Shown in pieces: positions 33,769 through 44,213 of a stretch of DNA of 64,000 nt (positions within the stretch are counted from its first letter, which is position 1; each line of letters begins with the position of its first letter). The DNA lies in the NCBI GenBank assembly GCA_944470555.2, contig OX104134.1, positions 116,554,701-116,618,700 on the forward strand. Reading direction: 5' to 3'. Made by a program: the position numbers and the translations under genes. The notes beneath the pieces are model-generated. The model made no database searches, had not been told where the DNA came from, and was given only the letters and a program-made list of their open reading frames with translations. This DNA comes from Heterobilharzia americana. Lineage: Eukaryota > Platyhelminthes > Trematoda > Strigeidida > Schistosomatidae.

Positions 33769-34075
33769 TTTAAGGAAGGGCAGGTGTACAGAGCAACGTC
33801 ACCTCCTGAACCCTCCAGTCTATCCTTTCGGATTAGGCTGAGCTATCCTAGACGAACTCCCTTGTCTTGTATGCTTTCTGATAGCCATGTTTATACAGAA
33901 AGCCATCATGCTATGATTTTCCTCATCCACTAATAACCTTAACTCTGGTACCTTGGAGCGTAGGCCTCGTGCATTGCTGAAGGTACAGTGAATAAGAGTA
34001 TGAGGGCCGGATGTCCCAGCAACCGGTTGATTTAAGCATGAGTTGCCAGCCTTAAAATGGTCGGCTTTGACAAGT
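33769..34075 (-). pseudogene. CR1-C endonuclease, N-terminal half
   Basis: The minus strand encodes FSNARGLRSKVPELRLLVDE (about 33985-33925), the opening of an EEP endonuclease, and later RKDRLEGSGGDVALYTC and PSLK up to the insertion point. It continues in frame into VHEIQSHRIGIKDVLW on the far side of the LTR element. The stretch between the two blocks is shorter than usual and frameshifted. Confidence 0.8.
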
Positions 34076-34095
34076 TTTTTGATGGGGCGGTGGAA

Positions 34096-34827
34096 TCAAG
34101 GGCTACTGTATCTCTTTGACTGACAACTGCTGCCGGGTTCCTCGATCTGGGACAAGGTCGATAAATACTCTTGCTTATCGTCCAGCCGTTCTACCGTTAG
34201 GTGTGCGTTGACCAACAGTAAGCACTTGAATCGCCTCTCAGCCTGCCTTTGTTCCCTGGGTCTGCACTCGCTTATCTTTATTTCTCTAGGGAATGTATCA
34301 GATACATTATACCAGGATTCCAAGGTGGTTCTAACCATGTCTGGAGGGTCAAGGGTTACTTGAAGTAGCCTGAGAGTACGTATAGTCGAGAGGTGAGCCG
34401 GCCTTAGAAGACGATTACTTCTTTCGGCCCTCACATCGATTTGGAGTTTGCTGACAATATATCTCCACTGATTTATGTCGTGGATAAGTTTGGTAGTATC
34501 GGTACCGAACATTCGAGAATCCCGTGTATAATTACCGAGCAGCATAACTCTTGAGAGTGAATCTTCTTGCTGTTGAGAAGAGGTTCTCGCACTGACCAGG
34601 GTCTATCCGGCCTAATCCTGACGTCAGACAGTTTACGTTTCATCAAATGGATGACCTTTCAGAAGGATGTGTTCGGACTGACGTGTACTATCAAGAGATA
34701 CTCTTAAAGGTCTAGGAGAGCCTTTGAAGGAGAACTTACAGCTCGCTAGGCGTTGAAGAGATGGACTGCAGGGAGAGGTTCCTAGGAGTTTGCAAACTCT
34801 TCCATTGGTCAAGGTCACGTTCTTCAC
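34096..34827 (-). pseudogene. CR1-C ORF1, C-terminal portion
   Basis: Frame 34827-34633 (TNGRVCKLLGTSPCSPSLQR) and frame 34545-34096 lie between the PHD-like ORF1 segment and the endonuclease. The second includes LRLLQVTLDPPDMVRTTLES, which fits the RRM-like C-terminal region of CR1 ORF1, followed by a basic tract. Frameshifts separate them. The assignment follows from position in the element and the general pattern; confidence is moderate. Confidence 0.6.
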
Positions 34828-34833
34828 GATCGG

Positions 34834-35694
34834 TCAATAAGGAGGAGCCACTTCCCTGAACTTTGAAGAGTATGAGTGATCTAAGATTGAGGTTATGGTC
34901 TGTCTTTTGGAGCTTATTCCAACCTGTGAATACAGGCTCAGATTTCTGATGAGCCTTTTGCGAGTGACTCGGAGGACCTGAGGTGCCAGCTGTGGGAGTT
35001 TTTTTGATGACTGAAAGAGGTTGGTGGTGAAGTGCAGGTGGCTTCCGCCCTGAGTTTCAGGTGGTGGGAGCAAGATCTGCTTTTTTGGAAGGTTTTTCGC
35101 CTGAGTAGGAGAGGCAATGTTCAGCTTATGGTTCGGCTTCTCATTAGGCTGAGTAGTCGTTACTCTGTCAGACTTACGATAGTTACTAAATGTCCCGCCT
35201 CTAACTGATCTGATCTGCCTACATTTCTTCAGACCTTTCTTTCGGCGCTTATCAAGTGTGAGATTCCTATCCATCACTGAGGTGATCGGTTCCAAAGGCA
35301 TGCTAACGGGGAGACAGTCCGTGACAGTGATGAATTCGCTACTTCCCTTACCGCTAACTTGAGGGATCTTTTTATGGCCATGAGACTTCTTCAGATTGAG
35401 GCTGGTTTGTGTAGAGATCTCAGCCGTAAGGTGGTCGGAGTTCTGTCTTACTAGCTTTAGGCCGATTTGGTACTTACTTCTGGACCTACAACATAGACAA
35501 AAGTACCAATCACCATCAAAAGGGCTATTAAGCAGTGCTTCATAATAACCAGATGGCTGGCTAGAATCACAAGAGCAGTGAGTCCACTGAGAGCAAAGCT
35601 CACAACCCATCACCTTAGCTAAGAAGCTGACACTTCTGCAACGAACTACGCAGACATCCTTTGAAGCTGTCATTAGACTGTATAAAGGGTACAA
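34834..35694 (-). CDS. CR1-C ORF1, N-terminal portion with PHD-like zinc finger
   Basis: A 286-residue frame. Residues 15-69 contain CVVRC, CELCSQWTHCSC and WYFCLCC, a Cys/His spacing resembling the PHD-like finger described in ORF1 of CR1-type elements. The rest is basic and low in hydrophobic residues (DRNLTLDKRRKKGLKKCRQ at about 142-160). It lies upstream of the endonuclease in the proper order. ORF1 proteins bind RNA; the finger is thought to aid nucleic acid or protein contacts. The C-terminal part continues in other frames, so the gene is broken. Confidence 0.75.
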   Translation of the reverse strand: MYPLYSLMTASKDVCVVRCRSVSFLAKVMGCELCSQWTHCSCDSSQPSGYYEALLNSPFDGDWYFCLCCRSRSKYQIGLKLVRQNSDHLTAEISTQTSLNLKKSHGHKKIPQVSGKGSSEFITVTDCLPVSMPLEPITSVMDRNLTLDKRRKKGLKKCRQIRSVRGGTFSNYRKSDRVTTTQPNEKPNHKLNIASPTQAKNLPKKQILLPPPETQGGSHLHFTTNLFQSSKKLPQLAPQVLRVTRKRLIRNLSLYSQVGISSKRQTITSILDHSYSSKFREVAPPY

Positions 35695-35881
35695 AAATGT
35701 TTGTTCAAGGAATTCTAAACCTCAACACAGTAAATATGACGAACTAATCAAAATTTGTCAAACCCCACTGTCCTTTTTTGAAAAGACGCTTTGAAAGCTT
35801 TCAATGAGGAAATGAGGTTTATTTTGGGAAGTTCTGGAGACGTGCAAATCAGATTTTGGGGAAGCACGCACTCAGGGGAAA

Positions 35882-36175
35882 ATGGAAATTAATTGTTGCG
35901 CTTCTCCAGAATTTCCCGAAGAGTTGTACATTGGTTTCCCCGAATTGGTGTGTTTGGGATCATCGGCCCTACAGTTTCGCGCGAACCCCTCTCGCATTCC
36001 TTACCATAGGGCAAAGACGAAAATGAGATCTTACTTCTCACACAGGGTTTGTGCCTTACGTAACAATGTGCCGAAGGTATTAGCCACAGCTACATTAGAT
36101 GAATCTCTCAAACGACTGCTGGATGAGTACGTGAGCCCAAACTGCTTACCACGAACATTCGCCAGTAGCAAGTAA
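35882..36175 (+). pseudogene. CR1/Jockey ORF2 C-terminal fragment, plus strand
   Basis: A 97-residue frame contains LQFRANPSRIPYHRAKTKMR, SYFSHRVCALRNNVPKVLA and TLDESLKRLLDEYV, the ending of CR1/Jockey ORF2 proteins (usual pattern FFSxRVVxxWNxLP...SLxxFKxxLD). It is in the opposite orientation to CR1-C and ends only about 190 bases from the start of CR1-C ORF1, so it is a separate 5'-truncated insertion. Confidence 0.75.
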
Positions 36176-38239
36176 AAGTATGCTGTCCGATCCCTGTATT
36201 ACTGAACCCTAGTATCTGCAGTAAGACCCATCCCTTCTCCATATTATTATATTACCATTAGCACTTATTTTTCTGCAAGAACTTTTCACTCCTCTTTTCT
36301 CATTCCTCACTCGCTCTATTTCCCGCATTACTTTCTAAATAACGCCTATTACTTACTTTCAGGTGCTTAAAAAACAGGATTTGCAGAAATTTAATTGATC
36401 TTATCAGCAGCTCTACTGCTTCTCCAAACAAACCCAGTATCAAATTTCAAACAAATACCCTCAAATTGAGAATCACTACCTCCAAAGCCAAAAGCAGGAA
36501 AAACGTAGACTTCTGAGACTACTGAAAGAGTATAACCGAACAAAGTGAACCGAGCTTCAAGACTTGGAAGTGTGAGTTAAAAAAACTAAGAGTTTCCTCT
36601 ACTCACACTATTGATGTTAAATTTATTCACACAATGCGATATTTAAATTATGTTGAAATAGTTCACTCGGTAGGTTTATGCAAACCACTGCATATTCCTT
36701 AGCTAATAGGCATTACTGTGTCGCACAAACTTTATTTTCTGATAGTGCTAGTTCAAATTCGAAATTCTGTGCGTTGAAATTACGTTGCATTTCGTCCAGT
36801 AGTATTTATTCATAACCACGTTTCATAACTGAAACTATCGGTTCCTACCATTCTAGAGTGACTCATATAACCCTGAGACACTTGGAGTGAAAGCATAGGC
36901 CCGGTCACTCCCAGTGTATTTCGCGTTTCGCTTGCTGTGCCCTTTAATAATTTTGATAGCCTTAAAGTGGTAAAACACTTCCAAAATGATGGAATTTCCT
37001 GAAAGGCAGTGCCTTATTAGTCAAGAGGGATTATGTACTAAATTTTACATGGTTTTAAAGCGGTGTTGTATTGAGTTTGACCATATGTTGGAATTGTAAA
37101 TCCGATCTTAATGTTACGTCACACCGACTGTAATCTTAAGTGGCATTGACACTGTATTGTCTGGTACTGCAGCATTAGTGAATGTGAGCGAAATAGTGGG
37201 TGTATACTGTTATTAATCTGATCAATACCTGCTACCCTGACGTCGTCAAACTTGCATGTCACAGTAACTCCACAAGCCACGCCAGTTGAAGGCTTGTTCT
37301 CTCGTGATACTACCATATCAAAAAAGTAACTTGGTAGTGGTGAGACAGGACGCAGTTGGCATTTTGGTGTAAATTTTTACGCTTTGAATAGGACCTAAAA
37401 ACGGAGCCTTACTGTTGGTTGTAGGACATGGTAGCAGTAAGGTGTTTTCCGTGGATGACTCACTCACATACTGGTGCTACCTTCCAAATAAGGAGGGTGG
37501 TTAGTAAAGGTTGACCCCGAAATTGACACACTTCCATTTACCCTGAAGTATGCTGGTCCTAGCGATATGGGTTCGTAGTCGCGTATGTACAAAACAGACA
37601 GAGCTATCAAACTTCTAAACAGTGAGTGTAGTCGGCCTCAAATGGATGTCCCTTGGGCTCTGCAGTAACTCATTAACTCCACCTTTACTGATACATCAAG
37701 GAGCAACACCCTTGACGATGTAGGCATGCAGGAAGTGTCAAGCACCCTCAAAACTCCGTCAACACTCGATTTTCCTAAGTTGAATATCTACCGCCCACAT
37801 CTTAAGCTTATAATCTTCCTTCACCTCTCTCGGTTAACGTCCTAGCTCAGAAACCCTCGTCAAAGATTCGGACTCACTGAATAGCATATTTGGTCTCTTG
37901 ACGCTGTACTTCAAAGTACAGATTGAGGCTTTCAACGTCTACACCGTAAGTTAAATTAGCATACAATCTTCGCTAGCCAAAGCTGTAGCATCACCCGTGA
38001 CGGACGTGTGATGAGTTTGTGAGACATGCATATAGGACTGAAGTGTGGTTGGTCAAGCACGTTATAGCGAATTCACAAAACTCACACCGAGTTCCCGTAG
38101 GTTCGATGACCATTTGTAACGGCGCCGGAAGAGCAGGTAGAAAGTGTACTGCTAGACTCGATTTCAGTTGATAGTCATCTATGTGCTTTTCAAATGAGCG
38201 GTGGAGTGAGGAAAAAAAAGAAATAATTAGACACATCGT
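36176..38239. other. no recognisable gene
   Basis: Only short frames occur (for example 37119-37316 minus and 37991-38236 minus), without motifs. The sequence is AT-rich in the left half. No RNA gene or clear repeat was identified. Confidence 0.45.
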
Positions 38240-38880
38240 TGTCGTCTTTGTTTACGAACACACCGACAGTTTCTCAAATGGAGTGAAGGATGAGTTCTAC
38301 CGATAACCGCCTGGTCTCTTACTGAAAGCCAAACGTCCAGACATGGTCGTCGTAGCAGAAAATTTCAATGCCTAAGCGAGTATGCAAAATTGTGTGTAGA
38401 CACATCTTCGAAATGTCAGCCAAGCAAACAGATAACGGTAAGTGCCGTCTACAAATTTAGTCAATTAACCACTTATTTCTGGCCAGCACGAACTCGAGAT
38501 GTGAAGAAAGATGTCGTTTGACGTGGTATCTACCGTTTGCAAATCAACGGCTGAAAGAGTTAGATCTTAATACTGTCAAATTGCCATCGTGGGTCAGAAA
38601 AACACTACTGATCACTTAGAGAAAGGTTTTGGGCAGAAACCATGCATTGGTTCGAGCACAAATTTGAATAAACCTGAAAGGACATAGAAAAACTAGCAAC
38701 AAAGGCGTTGCGATGGAATCTGGATAGTGAGAGCACTAGTGAGGCTTTCCTCAACAAACTGGCAAGACAGTTGTCTGAACAGAAGTACATCGCTTACCCA
38801 GAGAGGGCAAGGCTTCATTTCCAGTCTGTGTAAAAACACCACTGGAAAACGTAGCCAAATGTTAGGTAGCAGCTAGAAAG
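38240..38880 (+). pseudogene. family B (SR3-like RTE) endonuclease remnant
   Basis: The plus strand reads TDSFSNGVKDEFYR, then RPDMVVVAENFNA, where the family has TDxxSxxVKDEFY and VVVAGDFNA. Later GRNHALVRAQI matches the usual SDHALVRAR block, although shifted in frame. The catalytic GDFNA box is ENFNA. Several stops and frameshifts intervene. No RT follows because family A copy 3 begins at 38893. Confidence 0.65.
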
Positions 38881-39590
38881 GGCGGGTAAATCTTATTATA
38901 TTATTATTATTATTTGTCCCTTGCGTTCCTAGTGGAAACCAGGGCTTCAGTTGCACGTCACCATTTCACTCTGTTCTCTGCAGTCTTTTGGACCTCGCTC
39001 CACCGCTGCCCACAAGCTTTCATTTCTTCCATACCACACTCAGCTGGGACGCCGAACTCGTCGTTTCCCCTTTAGATTCCAAACGAGGGCCTGACGCGTG
39101 ATGTTCCCAGTCGGTCTTCTCAGTGTATGCCCAATCCATCTCCACTTTCTCCTGCATATTTGTTGAGCAACAGGTTCTTGGTTGGTTCGTTGCCAGCTAG
39201 AGTTCCTTGTTGCTTATTCTTATTATTCTAGCCATCTGATCTTCAGCATTGAGCGTAGATAGTTGTTGATGAATGTCTGTAGTTTGTTGAAAATCCCTTT
39301 CGTAACGCGCCAAGTTTCTGAACCATATGGAAGCACTGACTTACTTGACAATAATGTTGAAAATCGGATCTTGTCCCACTTGCTGAGTGCAGAAGATCAC
39401 TCTGGTTTCAGGTTAATGAGGGCCGGTCTTGCTTTTCCGATTCTGGCTTTGACGTCCTTGTCTGTGCCGCCTGTAGTTGGAACGATGCTCCTCGGGTAGG
39501 TGAAAGAGACTGCTTCCGTTAATGGTGATTGGTGCTTGTTGTTGATGCTGTTGGTGGTTGGGTACTTTCATCACCTCCGTCTTCTCCACA

Positions 39591-40172
39591 TTAACTTGAA
39601 GTCCTGTCTCCGCTGCCTCTTCTGTCAACTTGTTGGTTTCCGCCTGCAGATCTTCGATTTTGTGCCACATCAGACACTAGACATAAGCTATCATCGACGA
39701 AATCCAAATCTTCTAGGCTCTTTCCATCAGTCCAGCGTATGCCCAACTTCCCAATCCTCACAGTTTGCTGCATGATGCAGTCGACCGAAATCAGGAAGAT
39801 GATGGGTGACAGTGGGCGGCAGCCCTGTCCTACTCCTGCGTATACTTCAAAGGCATCACTGAGCTTTCCATTGTGAATTACTTGGCATGTTGAACGAGGT
39901 TGATACAAGTTTGTGGCATTCCGTAGTGTTGAAGCAGCTACCTGGCGATTTACCTCTCGGTCAACGCTATCGAAGGCCTTCTCAAAGTCGATGAAGTTGA
40001 GGTAGAGAGTTGACTGCCATTCTATACTCTGTTCTATGATGGTGCATAACGAATCGTTGCAATTTGATCCGCACATGATTTGTACTTCCTGAATCCAGCC
40101 TGTTCCGGTCGTAATTTTTGATTGAGAGCATCTTCTAGTCTCTCCAGGTTGATGCGGCTTAATATTTTGCAT
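39591..40172 (-). CDS. family A reverse transcriptase, palm region (copy 3)
   Basis: A 193-residue frame that differs from copies 2 and 4 at one residue (TLRNATN rather than TLRSATN). Motif A FEKAFDSVD, GVGQGC and motif C FVDD are unchanged. Frames on either side (40416-40159 and 39670-39413) hold the displaced fingers and the GLQVNVEKTEVMK segment. Polymerase activity is not expected from this fragment. Confidence 0.85.
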   Translation of the reverse strand: MQNIKPHQPGETRRCSQSKITTGTGWIQEVQIMCGSNCNDSLCTIIEQSIEWQSTLYLNFIDFEKAFDSVDREVNRQVAASTLRNATNLYQPRSTCQVIHNGKLSDAFEVYAGVGQGCRPLSPIIFLISVDCIMQQTVRIGKLGIRWTDGKSLEDLDFVDDSLCLVSDVAQNRRSAGGNQQVDRRGSGDRTSS

Positions 40173-40790
40173 TAAGTGGACAAGGATGGAGCATGATTCC
40201 GTGCCAGTTGTTGCTAAGACTGAGGTCTCCCTTCTTCAGGAGTCCACTGATAAGGTAGCCCTTCTTCCAATCAGTTGGCAGGTACCTTTCCTTCCTTCCT
40301 TCCTTCCTTCCTTGAAGACCTTCAGCAATAGTGGTGTGCGCGTGTCCGTTGTTGTCTCTGTGTCTGCTCTCAGTGCTTCTGGCGGAATTCCATCTGGTCC
40401 TGCTGCTTGTGTTCACTGGTAGTTCTGTGGTTGGGATGCTGATGGTATTTCTGGACGAGTTGCAGGTGGTGTTGGTGGTCGATTCAAGAGCTTTTTGAAG
40501 TGATCAGCCCATCATTTCCTTTGTTTCTCCTCTTTGGTGATAATAACTAGGTTTCCTTCACTATCTTTCATTGGTTTCGTCTGCGTTGATCTCTTCCCTC
40601 CCAGATAGTAACCTGGTTATTTGATATAGTGTTGTCAGGTGTCTGTCTCTCCTACCTGCAGCGTGTTGTGCTTCACCTGCCAGTGTGTCGTAGAAGTGTC
40701 TTTTGTCTTTGCGCGCACTCTTCTTGACTTCTTTGTCCAGTGTAGTGTTTTATAGGTTGTGTTTAGTTCCTCTTTTTGTTGTTCATCCCC

Positions 40791-40825
40791 GCACTGCACT
40801 GCACTGCACTGCACTGCACTGCACT
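40791..40825 (-). repeat. (TGCAG)7 repeat inside family A copy 3
   Basis: Seven exact units, read GCACT on the plus strand. Same position and number as at 23088-23122 in copy 2. Confidence 0.95.
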
Positions 40826-41238
40826 TGTTCATCTTCTGCTTCACCCTCTTTCTCTCCCTGCTCTACCAGCTCCCATGTGTCCGTGGAGACGTATTCCTTG
40901 TCTTGTTCCCTCTTCCTTCCTAATGCGGTTATGCAGGTTTCTTTCCACATAGCTTTCAAAGAGTTTCAGTGTTCTTCCACGCCCGATCCTTCAGGAATGT
41001 TGCTCAATGTCTTCCGTTTTGTTCTGATGGCTGACTGATGTGAAGATGTCCTTTGTGGTTTCGTCCTTCAGTTTCTGTTCTGGGTGTTCAACTTGAACTG
41101 TGGCCTATCACCAACTTCTTTGAAGGTTTTCATCTTGATTTTCAAGGTTCCTTGCACTAGATAGTGAGTGGTATGAACCTACATCTGTTCCCCTTCTTGA
41201 TCTGATCTTGTGTCCAGTAGTCTGTGTTTCCACTTTCT

Positions 41239-41990
41239 TCACATTGAGATAAAGTCGATCTGATTTTTAGTGTAGTGTGTCCATCTGGTGAAATCCATGT
41301 CACTGCCCTGTGAATATGCTTGTGTTTGTACACACTGCCTGACTCCAATCACCAAATCGTTGAATGCGCAGAAGTCTGCAAAGAGTGCTCCATTCTCATT
41401 CATTTCACCGAGTGCCTCTCGACCCACGATGAGTTCTGTTCCTGTGTTGTCAGCTCCCAGTTTGGCATTCATGTCACCCCACACATTAGAATGAATTTTG
41501 ATGTCGCCATCGCCAACTGGGGTGTGGTCTTGTCCATTACTGATTGTAGTTGTCTGTAGAATTCCTCCCTCCTCTCTTGATCTGCATTATTTGTAGGTGT
41601 GTAGCGTAGCATTGTATGATTGTGACTTTCCTTCCTTTTCACTTGAATCTTGTTGTCATGATCCTGATCCTGCAGAAGGAGATTGGTTCCCACTGCATGA
41701 AAGAGAGCCCTCGATGATCTTGGAGACATCACGACAGCCACTCGAAAACTCAGTGTGCTCGTGGTTGTCGTCTGGGTGAGAATATCGGAGTAGATTACTG
41801 ACTCTCCAGTTGACAGTTTGGAGAGTCCATTTCCATTCCATCTACTTTCGCAGATTCCCAGCCTGGCACTTCAATGTCACACCTTCTCATCTCTTTTACA
41901 ATCTGTGCAGCCTTGCCAGCCAGCTTCAGATATTGTTCGGATATTCCATGTCCCCATTCTTACTTTCGCTTTCATCGAGAGAGGCGAAGA
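41239..41990 (-). pseudogene. family A endonuclease (copy 3)
   Basis: Same content as in copy 2: MGTWNIRT opening near 41965, APTN-like YTPTNNADQ segment, then MWGDMNAKLGADNTG (frame 41484-41239) and KNQIDFIS. The frameshift before GDMNA is shared with copy 2, so it predates both insertions. Confidence 0.85.
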
Positions 41991-42309
41991 CACATCGGTC
42001 AATTGGCTTCCCGAAGGCTTTCACCAACCGGCGTCATTTCATCTCTCCGCTTCCAACGAGGAATAATTTTGTTTTTGCTTTTTATGATTTCTTTGTGCTT
42101 TGAAGTTTGTTTGGCGATTGGATTGGTTTTATGGGGTCGGGTTGCTAGCCCTATGCCTGACCTTCACTCTTTATCCGGGATTAGGACCGGGTAGCAACTA
42201 GTGAACTAGTTAACCAGGCGAGGTCAAAAATAATGGAAGGTTTCGCGATTTTGCGTGTTATGATTTCACAGGGTCCATGCTAGTCTTCTCTGTATCTTTC
42301 CAATTTCAG

Positions 42310-42477
42310 TATATGAACCGTCGAAGCGATTACAGTACTGTACAATCGATCTTAGCAGCTTCTGAATTAATGGATGTATCCAGATGCAGTTCTGAAGACT
42401 TCGAGCACAATGAGGATCGGAAGCAAATCAAGTATACACTGATAAAAAGTTATTACGAACAGTGGCTAAACGCATAG
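42310..42477 (+). CDS. candidate terminal exon of an unrecognised host gene
   Basis: A pyrimidine-rich stretch ending CTTTCCAATTTCAG at 42309 is a good 3' splice site. The next bases read, in phase 0, YMNRRSDYSTVQSILAASEL, then about 35 more residues including EHNEDRKQIKYTLIKSYYEQ, and a TAG stop at 42475-42477. The residues look like ordinary globular protein rather than a transposon, with no low-complexity bias. No donor exon was identified nearby and the family is not recognised. It begins only about 90 bases from the 5' end of family A copy 3. Confidence 0.35.
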   Translation, partial: YMNRRSDYSTVQSILAASELMDVSRCSSEDFEHNEDRKQIKYTLIKSYYEQWLNA

Positions 42478-42950
42478 TAAGTGCCACGATGACAATAACA
42501 GTTATTTAGATTGATCAAGGGAATTTGGCGGGCAATGTGAATAATGGTTAGTGAGACTACAATTGAGAGCGAGTGGTCTGCGATTCACCCCTAGAAATAC
42601 AACTAGAATGGTGAAAAGAAGATTTTCAGGTAGCAACCAAAAGAGATCAGCACAAAACCTGGTATTTCTGTATATTGGTCCAGTTTCCTTAACTAATCGC
42701 CATGACACCAAGCAAAATAGTACTAAAGGTGAAGACAAGGGAATAAAAAATAAGGCAGTCAAAGTGGTAGAAGGTAATGAAAAGATAGTAAGGAAGGATG
42801 AGAGAATACTGAATTCAGCATGATGATTGAGGTGAAGATAATATGTAGATACGTCTTCACCACGAATCCTGATTCTCAGCAAAATTACCTACAGACTGCT
42901 ACCATTTGTTTTCGCGGTCACATGAAAAGCAACTACGGAGTCAACATTTC
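42478..42950. other. no recognisable gene
   Basis: A 90-residue plus frame (42551-42823) and a 126-residue minus frame (42882-42502) overlap. The plus frame is Lys/Arg/Asn-rich (KRRFSGSNQKRSAQN) and looks non-coding. Nothing further is supported. Confidence 0.4.
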
Positions 42951-43420
42951 CTAACAAGACTGAGACCGACTGTCAATGATTACGTACACTGATGCCTGAC
43001 TGACCAAATCAACGTAGAACCTCGCACACACGTGCATCGGCTCAAGTTGCCACACTTCACAGCAGTATACAAAGAACAGGTGGATAGAAAATAGGTGATA
43101 TAAAAGGAGATAAAGTGCTGTGAGAGAATACACACACAGTTGGAAGATAAAGTTAGCTAGTAGGTGCGAATAATCAAGCTTTAGAAGACGTCAAGGAGTG
43201 AATACATCTGCACCATTGTGGCCGATTTGCAGCCATCTCACCATGAGTCAGCGCTCAACCACTGGTTCCTTTCGTCTCAAGCACCCCAGTCAGGTAGTCT
43301 ACATCTCCCTCACACGATCGAGATCAACAGTAAGAGACTTCATTGACTGGTGTCACATCTTGTTCTGGCCACTGTGAATCGTCTCCTAACATAATCCAAC
43401 TTCCCCTGGCAGGGAATGTC
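42951..43420 (-). pseudogene. family B (SR3-like RTE) 3' end, copy at left of duplicated block
   Basis: The sequence is collinear with the 3' end of the family B copy at 46490-46880 (same orientation), with only occasional differences. It covers the 3' untranslated end, with the CTTTATCTCCTTTTATATCACC and CACCTGTTCTTTGTATACTGC segments, and the last coding part (HSGQNK-type segment near 43370). It continues without a break into block B at 43334, so this is probably the ancestral left flank of B. Confidence 0.75.
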
Positions 43421-44213
43421 TAAATAGGCGTTGCTGGTTCAGCATGCACAACAACACGTAGTTGTGGTTGATATATCATAATGATAAAATATAGTTACGA
43501 ACTTGTTCGAGCTGAATTCTCAGAGTGGACCAACACAGTTTCATTCAGAAATTGCAACGAATTTATTGGTGATCAAATTTCTTTGGGCTGAGTGCAGGAA
43601 CGTTTTGTTGCTGTTTGTTTCCATCGCCTATTAAGTCTGCTTGGTTACGTGTGTAAACCACTTCACTGTCTTGACCTGAAGGTCAGTATTCCACTCCGTC
43701 GACGAAGATGTCCTATCATAGCATCTCAATAACGAAGGGAGTTTCAGGTGAGCACGTCGCTCTGTTGAAGGCTTTTTTCCGAACAGCTGGGGGCATCTGA
43801 GCCTCTGATAAGGTATCAGGTGATTTGTATATTTTGCATGGTATCCTTCAAGAATGTTAACTCTCACTTCTTTTACTTAATTTTGTTAATTTCCTGGACA
43901 ATGATGGTTTTCTTGTCTACATATTACTCTACATGGCGGATTTTATCATCAATGAATCCGAAGTAGATCTAAGGTACTCAGCAGACGATCTAGTTCTGTT
44001 ATATGAAGATGCAGTTTTCGGAAAACGTTGAGTAACATTTGAACAATAATCGAGATGTGTTTGTCTCCTCCCAAATGCAAGTTGTTGTTCCAGTAGTGGT
44101 CTGCGTTGATGCCTAGTCTAACAGGGCGGAGTATAATGGTTGGATGGGTTTTCTGATTCACTCACCTGAGAAGTCGGACCAGTTGCATTGGGTCAGTGAC
44201 CGACGAAAAATGC
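43334..44213. repeat. duplicated block B (left copy)
   Basis: Nearly identical to 55012-55889, in the same orientation, with a few single-base differences. Here B is followed by block A; on the right it follows A'. It contains the end of a family B 3' region and, at 43925-44213, an RT palm fragment on the plus strand. Confidence 0.92.
43925..44213 (+). pseudogene. family B RT palm fragment (in block B)
   Basis: The plus strand reads ADFIINESEVDLRYSADDLV and LLYEDAVF, aligning with the LEYADDIVLLxEDA catalytic block of family B RT, with one extra residue (YSADD). Later KCKLLF..WSALMPSLT-like residues match the KCKLLLQDWSASTPSL segment in a second frame. A repeat copy lies at about 55603-55889. 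Confidence 0.7.

Larger units (their letters stand above)
26640..35700 (-). mobile_element. CR1-type retrotransposon (CR1-C) interrupted by an LTR element
   Basis: The element is in two parts on the minus strand: 35700-33769 (ORF1 and endonuclease N-terminal half) and 29135-26640 (endonuclease C-terminal half, RT and C-terminal domain). The LTR element at 29140-33764 separates them. Removing it together with one copy of the GACT duplication rejoins the endonuclease frame across the gap, which proves the two halves were one element. The sum of the halves, about 4.4 kb, fits a nearly full-length CR1. Confidence 0.92.
38893..42221 (-). mobile_element. RTE (SR2-like, family A) retrotransposon, full-length but defective, copy 3
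   Basis: This is an almost exact inverted copy of 21698-24990. The 3' end on the left has an ATT-repeat tail (38893-38915) on the plus strand, the expected short-repeat tail of RTE elements. The 5' end on the right reaches GTTAACCAGGCGA at about 42209-42221. The order on the minus strand is endonuclease, TGCAG array, RT and C-terminal domain. It shares with copy 2 the 56-base deletion in the RT fingers and the endonuclease frameshifts. Confidence 0.93.
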
